A stretch of DNA of 64,000 nt, from NCBI GenBank assembly GCA_902791035.1, contig CADAUA010000009.1, positions 1-64,000 on the forward strand, in the 5' to 3' direction. Position 1 is the first letter of the stretch, and each line of letters begins with the position of its first letter. Position numbers and translations under genes: made by a program. Source of the stretch: an uncultured Coriobacteriaceae bacterium. GTDB taxonomy: Bacteria > Actinomycetota > Coriobacteriia > Coriobacteriales > Atopobiaceae. Below, piece after piece: positions 7,541 to 16,845 of this stretch. The notes beneath the pieces are model-generated. The model did not search any database and was not told where the DNA came from. It saw only the letters and a list, made by a program, of their open reading frames with translations.

Positions 7541-10500
7541 CTACATGACGGGCGGACGGGCGGCGTCGAAGGCGTAGCGTGCCACGTGGGGCTGGTCGGG
7601 CGAACCCGGCTCCGGGACCTCCACGCACACGAAGGCGCACTCGACCGAGGAGAAGCCCGCGCGCATGAGCACGCTCGCATAGAAGTTGGCCTGCATACGG
7701 TGGCGGGACTCGACCTGGGCCACCGTGAGGCCCTTGTCGCCCGTCTTGTAGTCCACGACCAGCGCACAGCCCCCGCGCTCGTCCCAGGCAAGAAGGTCGA
7801 TCGCCCCCTCGACCCAGGAGCCGAAGCCCGTGGGCGCAAGCTGGAAGAAGGGCACTTCGGCACTCACGTGCGCATGCGCCAGCGCCTCGCGCCGGACGTC
7901 GGATCCCGTCCAGAGCGCCAGCGCCGAGGACAGTCGGTCGTACTGGCGTCGCGAGAGGCCCCAAGTACGCGCCAGGGCACCCACGCGCCCCGCGTCCACC
8001 TCTCCCCCGCACTCCACCATGGCCTGAGCCAGCTCGTGGAAGGCCGAGCCCAGGTCGGTCGCGCGGTCCTCGTCTCCAAGCTCGCCAGGTGCCTCGGCGT
8101 CGTCCATGTCGTCTGCCTCGTGGATGAGGGCATGCGGCATGGTGCCCCAGGCATCCTGCAGGAACCGCGTCGCGGCATCGCCCGGATCCCCCGTGAGCAC
8201 CGGTCCTCCCTTGTCCCCGCACTCGTCCAGCCGCTCGCCATAGGCCTCCAGCATCTGCCTATGGGCCGAGGAGTAGCTGTAGATCCCCTCGCGCGGCATC
8301 CAGGGTGCCGCCATGTCCGCCACGGCGGCCAGACCGTCCCCAGGCGCCTCGTCGAAGAGCTCGACCATGCGGACATAGGGCTCGGAATCCCGCGGAGCTC
8401 CGCTATCCCCTCCATCCTGCGATCCGTCCGCACCCTCCGCCCGGTCGCCTCCGAGCTCAAGGCTCCCGCCGGAGTCCACGACGTAGTCCCCCGTGCCGCG
8501 CTCCTTGGTCACCAGCACGCAGCGCAGGGCCACTGGGGAGCCATATCCATAGTCCAGGAGCCGCTCGCCGGGCGCCGGCGTCCCATCGGCGAAGAGGTTG
8601 GCCCCCAGGCCCTGCATGAGGCGGGAGGAGAAGTTGCCGTCCTTGTCCACACCCGTCGCCATAGCGCACACGAGCGCCTCGCGGGCACGTGTGAGCGCCA
8701 CGTAGAGAAGGCGCACGCCCTCGGCATCGTCGGCGGCCACGCTGGCGTTGACCAGGTAGCCCGCCCAGTCGGTACGGCTGCCATGCGCGGGAGGATCCAG
8801 CGGCGGGTCGTCCAGGAGGTCCTTGGCTGCGACCTCGGGCGGCACCAGGGTGCAGCAGGTACGCCGGCCCATGTTCTCGCAGGTCACGCCCGCGCGCGCC
8901 GTGCCATCGCGGTCCCAGCACTCGCCTACGGCCACCACGGGGAACTCCAGGCCCTTGGAGGCATGGATGGTCATGACCTTGGCCACGTCTCCGGTGCCAC
9001 CGGCCAGGGACGCCGGCCCCTCCTTGGCCACCTGCAGCCAATGGTCGAACTCCACGGCCGCACGGGCTGGACCCAGGCCCGTCTGCTCCGCGAGGTCCGC
9101 AGCGAACCGCACGGCCGCCAGGGCGTTTGCCGCCTTGGCCTGGCCCGTGGCCCCCTCGCGCTCCAGGCGGGAGAGCCAACCTGACTCCCGCAGCACCGCC
9201 GTCATGACCGATCGCAGCGACCACGAGCCCATGCGCGAGAAGGCACGCGTGAGCACGTCGTGCGCCACCGCCATTCGGCGGCTCGGCACGTAACCGTCCA
9301 CGAAGTCCCAGTCCAGGAGTCCCCGGGCCACCGAGCGGTTGGCCGGCGCGGGCAACGTCTCCTGCCGGCATGTCGAGAGCGCCAGCAGGTCGTCCGCATC
9401 CAGCTCGAAGAGGCCTGACGAGAGCACCGGGTAGAGGCCTGCCTGGGTGTCCTGGGGGTTGGCCAGAACGTGCAGGAGCGCGGCCACCACACCCACCTCG
9501 CCCGCCTGGCTGAAGGTGGACCCGCCCGTGACCACGCACTCGATCCCCTGCTCGCGCAGGGCGTCGAGGTACACGTCCACGTGTGCGAGGCTGCCCAGGA
9601 GCACCGCCACGTCGCCTGCGACATGACCATGGTCCAGGTAGCTGCGCAGTGCCCCGGCCATCTGCCGCGCCGAGAGTAGGCGGCGCATGTCTGTCGTGCC
9701 CGTCTTGCCTAGCGTGGCCTCGATGCGGACACGCGGAAGGTCACGGGCCCTGTAGGTGTCCTTGCGAGTGGGGCAGGGCGCCAGGCTCATGAAGCCCGGC
9801 AAGTACCCGCCCGAGAAGCAGGTGTCCACGAAGGAGAGGATGTCCGCGTGGCTGCGGAAGTTCATGTCCATGCGGACGATGGACTCTCCGCCCCACGTCT
9901 GGTCCACCTCGCGCTCCCGATCGGTAAAGACCGTCACGTCGGCACCACGGAAGCGGTAGATGGACTGCTGGGCGTCGCCCACCGTTGCCAGGTGGCAGGC
10001 ACCCCTCCCCGAGAGCAGGCTCACCATCTCCACCTGCTGCTGGTTCGTGTCCTGGAACTCGTCGACCATCACCAGGCGGAATCGGTCGGAGTACTCGGCC
10101 GCTATCTCCGGGTGATCCCGGAAGGCCGCGAGGCACCGGGCGAGAAGGTCGTCGGAGTCCATCACGCCCGCCTCGTCCTTTGCCGCCCGGTAGCGCCCGT
10201 CCACCCGCTTGGCGATCTCCACGAGCTCGTCTGCGAAGGGGGCGCTCGCGGCGAAGGAGATGGCCTGGCCCGCGGACGCGTACGCCCGCGCGAGCTCCTC
10301 CTTGAGGGGCTTCATGTCGGCCTTGCGGTAGGCGTCCCCCGGCTTCTGCCTGAGCCTGCCCAAGAGCTCGCGTGCCGTCTGGGGGGTGTGCAAGCCGGGC
10401 CCCTGGGCGAGATAGCCTTCGATCAGGCCGACCTCCTGTTCCAGCGCGGCCTCCTCCGCCGTGCCCTTGGCACTCGCGAAGGCCTTGCATGACCGACCGG

Positions 10501-11158
10501 TGCCCAGGGCGCGCATCTGCACGTCCCTCAGGGCCCCGAGCTCGAAGTCCACGTCGGGCATCGTGCCCGGGAACTCCAGGGAGTCGAAGCCGGCCACGGA
10601 CTGGGCGGCGGCCCGACGCAGGGTCTCCACCATGCCAAAGACGCTCGTGTCGCTCTCGCCCAAGAAGCCCCGACGACGCAGGGGGAAGGCCTCCCGCAGG
10701 CCCGGGAACTCGCCCCCATCCTGGATCTCGCGCAGGGTTTCGTCGATGGCAGCCTCCTGCATCTGGTCCGCCACCGTGGACTCCACCATCTGGAAGCGCG
10801 GGTCCAAGCCCAAATCGTAGGCGTGGGCTCGCAGGATGCGGGAGCACATGCCGTGGATCGTGGAGATCCAAGCCGAGTCGACCTTGAGGGCCTCCTGGTC
10901 CAGTCCGCCCTCGCGCAGCCGGGCGCGGATCTTCTCGCGTATCTCCTCGGCCGCGGCATGGGTGAAGGTGATCACCAGCACCTGATCGAGCGAGGCCAGG
11001 AAGGGGGCACCATCGCCGCCCGTGCCGGGCTCAAAGGCATGCGCCACGCGCTCCGCGAGCGTGGTCGACTTGCCGGAGCCAGCCCCCGCCGCCACGAAGA
11101 GCGGCCGGTCGAGCGTGTCCACGATCCTCGCCTGGGCGGGGGTGAGCCTAGCGCACAT
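7541..11158 (-). CDS. addA: ATP-dependent helicase/nuclease subunit A (AddA)
   Basis: UvrD/Rep-family helicase fused to a RecB-type nuclease, about 1205 residues, the motor and 5'-strand nuclease of the AddAB double-strand break processing enzyme. Walker A AAGAGSGKST lies near residue 25, Walker B is VMVDEFQDTN, helicase motif V is MTIHASKGLEFPVV, and the C-terminal nuclease motif is VVDYKTGDKG. The start ATG at 11158 (MCARLTPAQ) has GGAGGGACGGAG just upstream and overlaps the last 11 bases of addB, which points to translational coupling. A longer open frame to 11326 runs inside addB and is not used. A palindrome follows the stop. Confidence 0.95.
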   Translation of the reverse strand: MCARLTPAQARIVDTLDRPLFVAAGAGSGKSTTLAERVAHAFEPGTGGDGAPFLASLDQVLVITFTHAAAEEIREKIRARLREGGLDQEALKVDSAWISTIHGMCSRILRAHAYDLGLDPRFQMVESTVADQMQEAAIDETLREIQDGGEFPGLREAFPLRRRGFLGESDTSVFGMVETLRRAAAQSVAGFDSLEFPGTMPDVDFELGALRDVQMRALGTGRSCKAFASAKGTAEEAALEQEVGLIEGYLAQGPGLHTPQTARELLGRLRQKPGDAYRKADMKPLKEELARAYASAGQAISFAASAPFADELVEIAKRVDGRYRAAKDEAGVMDSDDLLARCLAAFRDHPEIAAEYSDRFRLVMVDEFQDTNQQQVEMVSLLSGRGACHLATVGDAQQSIYRFRGADVTVFTDREREVDQTWGGESIVRMDMNFRSHADILSFVDTCFSGGYLPGFMSLAPCPTRKDTYRARDLPRVRIEATLGKTGTTDMRRLLSARQMAGALRSYLDHGHVAGDVAVLLGSLAHVDVYLDALREQGIECVVTGGSTFSQAGEVGVVAALLHVLANPQDTQAGLYPVLSSGLFELDADDLLALSTCRQETLPAPANRSVARGLLDWDFVDGYVPSRRMAVAHDVLTRAFSRMGSWSLRSVMTAVLRESGWLSRLEREGATGQAKAANALAAVRFAADLAEQTGLGPARAAVEFDHWLQVAKEGPASLAGGTGDVAKVMTIHASKGLEFPVVAVGECWDRDGTARAGVTCENMGRRTCCTLVPPEVAAKDLLDDPPLDPPAHGSRTDWAGYLVNASVAADDAEGVRLLYVALTRAREALVCAMATGVDKDGNFSSRLMQGLGANLFADGTPAPGERLLDYGYGSPVALRCVLVTKERGTGDYVVDSGGSLELGGDRAEGADGSQDGGDSGAPRDSEPYVRMVELFDEAPGDGLAAVADMAAPWMPREGIYSYSSAHRQMLEAYGERLDECGDKGGPVLTGDPGDAATRFLQDAWGTMPHALIHEADDMDDAEAPGELGDEDRATDLGSAFHELAQAMVECGGEVDAGRVGALARTWGLSRRQYDRLSSALALWTGSDVRREALAHAHVSAEVPFFQLAPTGFGSWVEGAIDLLAWDERGGCALVVDYKTGDKGLTVAQVESRHRMQANFYASVLMRAGFSSVECAFVCVEVPEPGSPDQPHVARYAFDAARPPVM

Positions 11159-14100
11159 CTCCGTCCCTCCTCTCACAGCGCTGCACCGGGCACCAGGAGC
11201 AGGCACCCTCATCGCAGGGTTCCGTGGGTATCCGGCCGGCAAGCAGCTGCGCCAGACGGTCCGCGACCTTCCGCTCCACCTCGTCAAGAAGGTCGGAGAA
11301 GCCCATCTGGCCGCCCACCGCCACATGCGTCAGGCGCCTCTCGCTCGTGGTTCCCATGACGCGGTCCGCCAGGTTCGCCTCCACGGTCCCCGCGATGGCG
11401 TGGTCCCTCACGCGCTGGCCCTGGGTGCAGAGGTAGACTGCCCCCACCACGTTGAGGTCGGGAAACATCCTGCGGACCACCTGGGCGTAGATCAGGGTCT
11501 GCACGCGCCGTGGCAGCACGAGGTCGCCTGGCGCAGGGCAGCCGTCGTCGCCAAAGGCGTCGTGCTCGCGGCAGAAGCTCTGGCCGCCCTTGTGCTTGTA
11601 GTCGATCACCACGGCGTTCCCGTGCGCGTCCACGTCGATTCGGTCCACGCGGCCGTTGAGGCTCACGCCCGCATACTCCATGTATTTGGCACCCCTACCC
11701 GACCCGCCGAAGCGCAGCTCCAGGTAGCGCGGCGAGAAGCCTTCGAGCACGCCCGTGGTCTCGAAGCCGAGCTCCACGAGAAGGTCCTGCTCCATGCGAG
11801 CGAGGCGGTACTCCTCGGTTGCGGTATGCGGGACGAGCGACTGGTCGCGCAGGCTGCGTCCGTGCTGGTATTGGTGGGCCATGTGCTCCCGGAAGTAGTA
11901 GTCGAGCACCTCTCGGGCGTGCGCCGGATCGGCATCCACGCGAGCGCCCGCCAGGTAGTCCGGGCCGAAGGAGAACTGGTCGAAGACAGGCGCGCCCTTC
12001 TCGCGAGGACCCAGGGGCGCGGGGGCAGGCGCCAACCCAGCAGCGGCCGCAGCCTCCTCTATGAGCCTGCCTCGAGTCTCCTCCAGCACACGGTGCACGA
12101 AGGTTCCCGCCTGGACCGCCGAGAAGTCCGCATCTAGGTCACTCAGGCCCAGTCGTCGTAGGGTGAACCACTTGTAGGGGCACTCCAGGTAGGACTCTAT
12201 CTGTGTAGCCGAGAGCTCCGGCACGCCTTGGGGAAAGCCGTCGTCCCCCATGCGAGGCACGAGCACGTAGGGCCGCGAGGCGTCTGCGAGCTCGCCGGCC
12301 GGGGGCACTTCCTCCGTGGCACAGGGCTCGGGAGCCACGCCAGCAGCAGAGAGGTTCTCGCCCACGAGGGCCTCCGAGCGGGCATGGGCGACGAGCGGCG
12401 CTAGCGACGGCCTAGCCTGGGCATCCACCTGGCCCTTGGGCCCCACGCCATAGCAGGCCAGGAGCTCCGTGGCCACCACGGCGGGATAGGTCTGTGCGGA
12501 CTCCGCGTCGCGGGCGGCCCACTCGAGCGAGAGCCAGCGTCGCGGCAACCCGCAGGCAGCCGAGAACTGCGCGCGGGCCCGATCGAGGGGATCGGCCGCC
12601 TGCGAGAGGTCGAGCTTGTCCAGGAGCGCCACAAGGGCGCCGTCGTCAGGCGCGAGCGGGTACTCCGCAGACGTGAGCCCGCAGCACACCACACCATCGG
12701 CGGAGCGGGCCGGCAGGTTGGTGGCCTCCCCGCGTGAGACGATGCGGACCTCGCAGGGGGCATCCTGGGGACCCAGCTCCATGCGGCGCGCCAGCCCCTC
12801 ACGGCCCATGACGTCCTCGAGGGCGTCCACGAGCGCCACGAGGTCGCAGGCATAGGACGCGTCGGGGTTGGAGTCCACGTACGAGATGCCCACGGAGCCC
12901 ATGTCGCGCCCAAGCTGCGTGATCATGGCCAGCACGTCCATGGCCTCCTGTCGGGCGACCGAGGGCGCCTTGCCCTGCGAGGCAGCCGCCAGGTCGCGCC
13001 GCAGGATGTCCGCGGCCGTGCCCACACGGCCCTTGAGGAGGGCGTCCATGGCACGGGCCACCCCCCTGGAGGTGCTCGACTCCCTCATGAGGGAGTCGAG
13101 GGCCTCGCTCGGTGTGAGCCGCCTGTCGCCACGCCACTTGGCATCGAGCGACCAGGCCCGCGTCACCGAGACCGTGGTCACGTCCGATATGAGGAAGTCC
13201 GTGAAGGCCCGCGGCGGCCACCAGGTCATGTCGCCCACGGGTTGGATGGGGCCGAACTCCGTCTCCTGCACGGGTGGCTCCTCCGTGGCCACGAGACGCG
13301 CCACGAGCTTGGCCCAGCCCAGGAAGGCATGGGCCGCGGGCATCCTGTCCAGTCGCACCTGTACCGAGGACCGCACGAGGAGCCCCTGTGCTACCAGCTT
13401 GGGCGCGAGCTCCGCCCAAGCACGGGAGGTGTCGGGCACCACGACCACCACCAAGCGGGCACCCCCGGCGACCATGCGAGCGACGTCAGCAGCCACGAGG
13501 CCCGCCTCAGCGAGGGGCCCCGCGGCCTCGAGCCTGCGCACGGCACCCATTGGATGGAGCGGTTCGGGGAACTCCCCCGCCCGGAAGACGCGCTCGGATA
13601 GTTGCAGGAGCTCCTGCTCGACCGGAGCGGCATCGGGCGGCGTCCGTCCGTCCAGCACATTCTGCGGCACGTCCTTGTCCCCGTGGGGCCCTCCCGTGCG
13701 CACGGCCTCGATCCTCAGCCGCGCAGCAGCTTCCTCGAGCTCCCCGAGGAGCGTTCTTGCAAGGGCGCCGGCAGGTCCTGGGGCCTCGCAGGCCACGACC
13801 GTGACCTGCGTCAGGCGCGACATCTCGGTCACGATCCATCGGTCGCGCGTCCCCATCGAGGAGAAGCCCGTCACGACCATGGGAGGGCAGGACGCGCCCT
13901 CCTGCTCCAGAACCTCCGGCAGCATCCTCGCCGCCCGGCAGGGTTCGACCATGCCGCGGCTCGAGAGCGCATGACCATAGCTAGCCGCAAGGCGCAGCAT
14001 GGAGCGTTCCCCCGGCGAAAGCCACATGGTCCGGGGATCGCTCTCGTCTGGCCCGGATCCCGAGAGCGGCAGCCATGCGAGGGCGTCACGGACCAGGTCG

Positions 14101-14450
14101 TAGAGGTCGCTCGAGGTACCCGCGGTCAGCGAGAGGCCCCCGCAGGTCCCTTCCGGTGCCGTCTGCACGACCATGTGGACAAGGGCCGCGCGCGCTGCGT
14201 CGCCCACCAGGGAGCGGCCGTCCCCCCAGACCTCCCAACGCTCGCGCACCCAGGCAGCCGGCGTCGTGACGGTGACCCCCAGAGAGAGGCCATCCGTTGC
14301 AGCAAGCTCGCGCTGGGCCTCCAGCCCAAGCTGGAAGCTGGGCACGAGCAGCACCGCCCTGCCAGCGGCGCGAACCGCAGCACCGAGCGCGGCTAGGGCG
14401 TCCGGCGACAGGACCTTATGGCTGCTTGTGGAGACGAGCTGGAGCGACAA
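11148..14450 (-). CDS. addB: ATP-dependent helicase/deoxyribonuclease subunit B (AddB)
   Basis: Partner of AddA, 1100 residues. The N-terminal helicase-like part (LLVPSFQLGLEAQREL) lacks a clear Walker A, which fits a degenerate motor. The C-terminal PD-(D/E)XK nuclease has SATQIESYLECPYKWF, VVIDYKHKG, and a terminal cysteine cluster CDEGACSWCPVQRC that with the ECPY cysteine would hold an iron-sulfur cluster, as in known AddB. Translation starts at TTG (14450), supported by GGAGGTG about 7 bases upstream. It is the first gene of the addB-addA operon. A CGCTACCATG sequence about 45 bases upstream could contain the -10 element. Confidence 0.93.
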   Translation of the reverse strand: MSLQLVSTSSHKVLSPDALAALGAAVRAAGRAVLLVPSFQLGLEAQRELAATDGLSLGVTVTTPAAWVRERWEVWGDGRSLVGDAARAALVHMVVQTAPEGTCGGLSLTAGTSSDLYDLVRDALAWLPLSGSGPDESDPRTMWLSPGERSMLRLAASYGHALSSRGMVEPCRAARMLPEVLEQEGASCPPMVVTGFSSMGTRDRWIVTEMSRLTQVTVVACEAPGPAGALARTLLGELEEAAARLRIEAVRTGGPHGDKDVPQNVLDGRTPPDAAPVEQELLQLSERVFRAGEFPEPLHPMGAVRRLEAAGPLAEAGLVAADVARMVAGGARLVVVVVPDTSRAWAELAPKLVAQGLLVRSSVQVRLDRMPAAHAFLGWAKLVARLVATEEPPVQETEFGPIQPVGDMTWWPPRAFTDFLISDVTTVSVTRAWSLDAKWRGDRRLTPSEALDSLMRESSTSRGVARAMDALLKGRVGTAADILRRDLAAASQGKAPSVARQEAMDVLAMITQLGRDMGSVGISYVDSNPDASYACDLVALVDALEDVMGREGLARRMELGPQDAPCEVRIVSRGEATNLPARSADGVVCCGLTSAEYPLAPDDGALVALLDKLDLSQAADPLDRARAQFSAACGLPRRWLSLEWAARDAESAQTYPAVVATELLACYGVGPKGQVDAQARPSLAPLVAHARSEALVGENLSAAGVAPEPCATEEVPPAGELADASRPYVLVPRMGDDGFPQGVPELSATQIESYLECPYKWFTLRRLGLSDLDADFSAVQAGTFVHRVLEETRGRLIEEAAAAAGLAPAPAPLGPREKGAPVFDQFSFGPDYLAGARVDADPAHAREVLDYYFREHMAHQYQHGRSLRDQSLVPHTATEEYRLARMEQDLLVELGFETTGVLEGFSPRYLELRFGGSGRGAKYMEYAGVSLNGRVDRIDVDAHGNAVVIDYKHKGGQSFCREHDAFGDDGCPAPGDLVLPRRVQTLIYAQVVRRMFPDLNVVGAVYLCTQGQRVRDHAIAGTVEANLADRVMGTTSERRLTHVAVGGQMGFSDLLDEVERKVADRLAQLLAGRIPTEPCDEGACSWCPVQRCERRDGDVR

Positions 14451-14633
14451 GGCACACCTCCGCGTGACTCTGGGGCGAAAGAACAGAACTCATGGTAGCG
14501 CGGCAACCGGACATTAATGCGGCGGCTCGCGTTCGGGGCCAGGCTGGGCCTCTCGCCAGCAGCCAATGGTCCTTCACCACGGCCGAGCGTCTACGCCGGG
14601 TAGGCAAGGGCCTCCCACTGCCTGCCACTGCTT

Positions 14634-14909
14634 CTAAAGCCTCTCCCCCAGACGCTCGAGCACAATCCTGTAGCCCCCGCGCTCGCCGTTGAGGCACTTG
14701 GACACCCGGCTCACGGTAGTCGAGGAGGCCCCGGTGGCCTCGCTCACCGCATGGTAGGACCTTCCCTCGGCAAGCAGGCGCGCGACCTCGAGCCGCTGTG
14801 AGAGGTCGTCTATCTCGCGCGTGGAGAGGAGGTCGGCCAGGAAGGCACGGGCCTCGTCGGGCGTCTTCAGCGTGCACATGGCGGCATAGAGCCGTGCCGT
14901 CTCATCCAT
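14634..14909 (-). CDS. TrpR-like regulator, YerC/YecD family
   Basis: Helix-turn-helix protein of 91 residues. The segment from LADLLSTREIDDLSQRL to ATGASSTTVSRVSKCL matches the all-helical TrpR/YerC fold with a canonical HTH (YHAVSEATGASSTTVSRV). In Gram-positives this family is usually annotated as a TrpR-like DNA-binding protein of unknown target. ATG 14909 is preferred because GGGGAG lies 6 bases upstream; an in-frame start at 14939 lacks one. It lies downstream of addB-addA in reverse orientation order (same strand, upstream of addB) with its own leader. Confidence 0.85.
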   Translation of the reverse strand: MDETARLYAAMCTLKTPDEARAFLADLLSTREIDDLSQRLEVARLLAEGRSYHAVSEATGASSTTVSRVSKCLNGERGGYRIVLERLGERL

Positions 14910-15045
14910 CCTGTCTCCCCTTCCACCTGGTCGCAGCACGAAACACTTTAGCGCAGTGGAGCGACTCTGGGGACGGAACGCACGGGAAGCGCCCCGGATG
15001 GGGAAGCATGCGATAGACTCGAAGCGCCTCGAGAAAGGAGCTCAC

Positions 15046-15411
15046 ATGGGAAACTTCATCGGAACCTGGCTGGCCACGGCAATCGCGGTTGCCGTGTCGG
15101 TGTGGCTCGTGCCGGGCATCACCGCCGTAGGTGGCAGCTGGGAGGCTCCGGCCTTCGCCGCGCTCGCGCTCGCCCTCGTCAACGCCTGCGTCAAACCGCT
15201 CGCAAGGGTCCTCTCGCTCCCCATCACGGTGCTCACGCTGGGGCTCTTCAGCCTGGTGATAAACGCCGTCATGCTCGAGCTCGCGAGCTACCTCTCGCTC
15301 AACGTCTTTGGCCGAGGCATCCAGATCTCGTCCTTCTGGTCGGCGCTCGTGGGCGCGGTCATCATCTCGATCGTCACGTCGATCGTCGGCGGCGTCATCG
15401 GGGTCGACTAG
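15046..15411 (+). CDS. Phage-holin-4 superfamily / YvlD-like membrane protein
   Basis: Small integral membrane protein of 121 residues with four predicted hydrophobic segments (residues about 3-22, 30-48, 58-80 and 93-118). The pattern LVNACVKPLARVLSLPITVLTLGLF is typical of the YvlD/PF04020 family: a loop rich in N, K and P between helices, ending in a conserved LPITVLTLG. No enzymatic function is known for the family; in Bacillus, YvlD sits in an envelope-stress operon. A good site AAAGGAG lies 7 bases before the ATG. Only one base separates its stop from the next start, so the two genes are probably coupled. Confidence 0.85.
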   Translation: MGNFIGTWLATAIAVAVSVWLVPGITAVGGSWEAPAFAALALALVNACVKPLARVLSLPITVLTLGLFSLVINAVMLELASYLSLNVFGRGIQISSFWSALVGAVIISIVTSIVGGVIGVD

Positions 15412-15412
15412 C

Positions 15413-16624
15413 ATGCCGGCAGCACACCTGGCGGGAGCTGCCACAGCCGCGCCCGCCACTGCGCCGGAGTCCACCACACCCGCAAGGCCCGGCGGGCGTC
15501 TCGCGTTCGTATACCTCCTCAACGTGGTCTCGAGCCTGGCCGTCGTCTACCTCCACGTGTCGCTCGAGGTGTTCGACCCCCAGCATGCAGGCCAGTGGCC
15601 GCTGGCCCTGGCGCTCCAGGCCGGCTGCATATTCGCCGTGCCGGTCTTCTTCATGGTGAGCGGCATGAACCTGATCGGCTACCGGGACCGCTACTCCACG
15701 GCCACCTTCGTCCGTAAACGGGTGGCCCGTGTGGGCGTGGCGCTCGTGGCCAGCAGCCTGGTCTGCTACCTGCTCTTTGCCCTCCTGCCAGACTACTTCT
15801 GGGGTGCGGAGAGGATTGCCACCACGGCAAGCCCGCTGGACTTCCTCTACCGCCTCCTGTCGAACCAGATAAACGACGTCTACTGGTTCCTCTACGCGAT
15901 CATCGCCCTCTACGTGCTCACGCCGCTCATATCCCTCGCGGCGCACAGGCGCCGCGTCCTGGAGTACATAATCGCGTGCTGCCTGGTGGTCTCCGTGACA
16001 CTGCCCCTGGCCAAGCGCCTCGGCGTACCTCCGGAGACGCTCGACAACCTGCTGGGCTGGCCGCTCTTCTCGGACGTATGGCTCCTCTACTACCTGCTGG
16101 GATACTACCTGGCCCAGTACGTGCTCCCCAACGTGCGGAGCAAGGGCCTCTTGGGCGCCGGAGCGCTCGTGGCCTACGTGGCCAGTGCGATCGGCATGTA
16201 CGAGCTCGGGCTCGTGACCAACGGCCTGCCGCCCATCCCGCCCGTGCCCGGTGCCAGCTCGCATCTGGTGGGCCTCCTCCCCCAGGCCTATGACTCCTAC
16301 GCCGCAAGCACCACCGACCCACTCTGCGTCGTGGAGGCGGTGAGCGTGTTCGTGCTGGGGGCTTCCCTGGAGGGCTGGCTCCAGCGCCATGCCGGACTCA
16401 CGAACAAGCTCCTCCGCACCATGAGTGGGGCGGCACTGGGGGTCTACCTCTTCCACATCCCCTTGATCTACTGGATCTCGCGCGCGGCGGAGAGGGGTAT
16501 CCGGGGCTTCGGCTGGCTTCAGCGGCACATGCTCGTACGGGGACTCGTGGTCTACGCCGTCACGATGGCATTGGTCGTGGCCGTGAGGGCCGTCCGCACG
16601 GCCATAGGGCGCGCCCGGCGATAA
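15413..16624 (+). CDS. Acyltransferase 3 family membrane protein
   Basis: Polytopic membrane protein of 403 residues with about ten hydrophobic segments, of the acyltransferase-3 (OafA/WecH-like) type that acetylates cell-surface glycans. After an Ala/Pro-rich cytoplasmic start, the first helix LAFVYLLNVVSSLAVVYLHVSLE and FFMVSGMNLIGYRD give the family pattern (an early His and the FxxSG motif). YWFLYAIIALYVLTPLISL and VYLFHIPLIYW (FHxP) near the end support this. The start at 15413 lies 2 bases after the upstream stop and lacks a strong ribosome site, so it is probably translationally coupled. The donor and target glycan are unknown. Confidence 0.85.
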   Translation: MPAAHLAGAATAAPATAPESTTPARPGGRLAFVYLLNVVSSLAVVYLHVSLEVFDPQHAGQWPLALALQAGCIFAVPVFFMVSGMNLIGYRDRYSTATFVRKRVARVGVALVASSLVCYLLFALLPDYFWGAERIATTASPLDFLYRLLSNQINDVYWFLYAIIALYVLTPLISLAAHRRRVLEYIIACCLVVSVTLPLAKRLGVPPETLDNLLGWPLFSDVWLLYYLLGYYLAQYVLPNVRSKGLLGAGALVAYVASAIGMYELGLVTNGLPPIPPVPGASSHLVGLLPQAYDSYAASTTDPLCVVEAVSVFVLGASLEGWLQRHAGLTNKLLRTMSGAALGVYLFHIPLIYWISRAAERGIRGFGWLQRHMLVRGLVVYAVTMALVVAVRAVRTAIGRARR

Positions 16625-16656
16625 GGGCCAGCGCGCCGCCTAGCTCGGTCAGAACG

Positions 16657-16820
16657 GCACGTTTGCCCGCCACCGGAGCACGTTTGTCCCCCGCAAACGG
16701 GCACGGGCGGCGGGAGCACGTTTGTCCCCCGCAAACGGGCACGGGCGGCGGGAGCACGTTTGTCCCCCGCAAACGGGCCGCAGCGGCGGGCAAACGTGCA
16801 GAACCTTCCCTCAAACGTGC
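16657..16820. repeat. 38-bp tandem repeat with GCACGTTTG / CAAACGTGC words
   Basis: A 38-base unit starting GGAGCACGTTTGTCCCCC is present as two exact copies (16675-16712, 16713-16750) and a third that diverges after 27 bases (16751). A single forward GCACGTTTGC lies before (16657-16666) and two inverse CAAACGTGC copies lie after (16791-16799, 16812-16820). Each unit also holds an internal GTTTG-N7-CAAAC inverted repeat. It fills the gap between the convergent acyltransferase and dapB genes. Confidence 0.9.
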
Positions 16821-16845
16821 AGGATCGCCCGCCAGCCACACAAGC

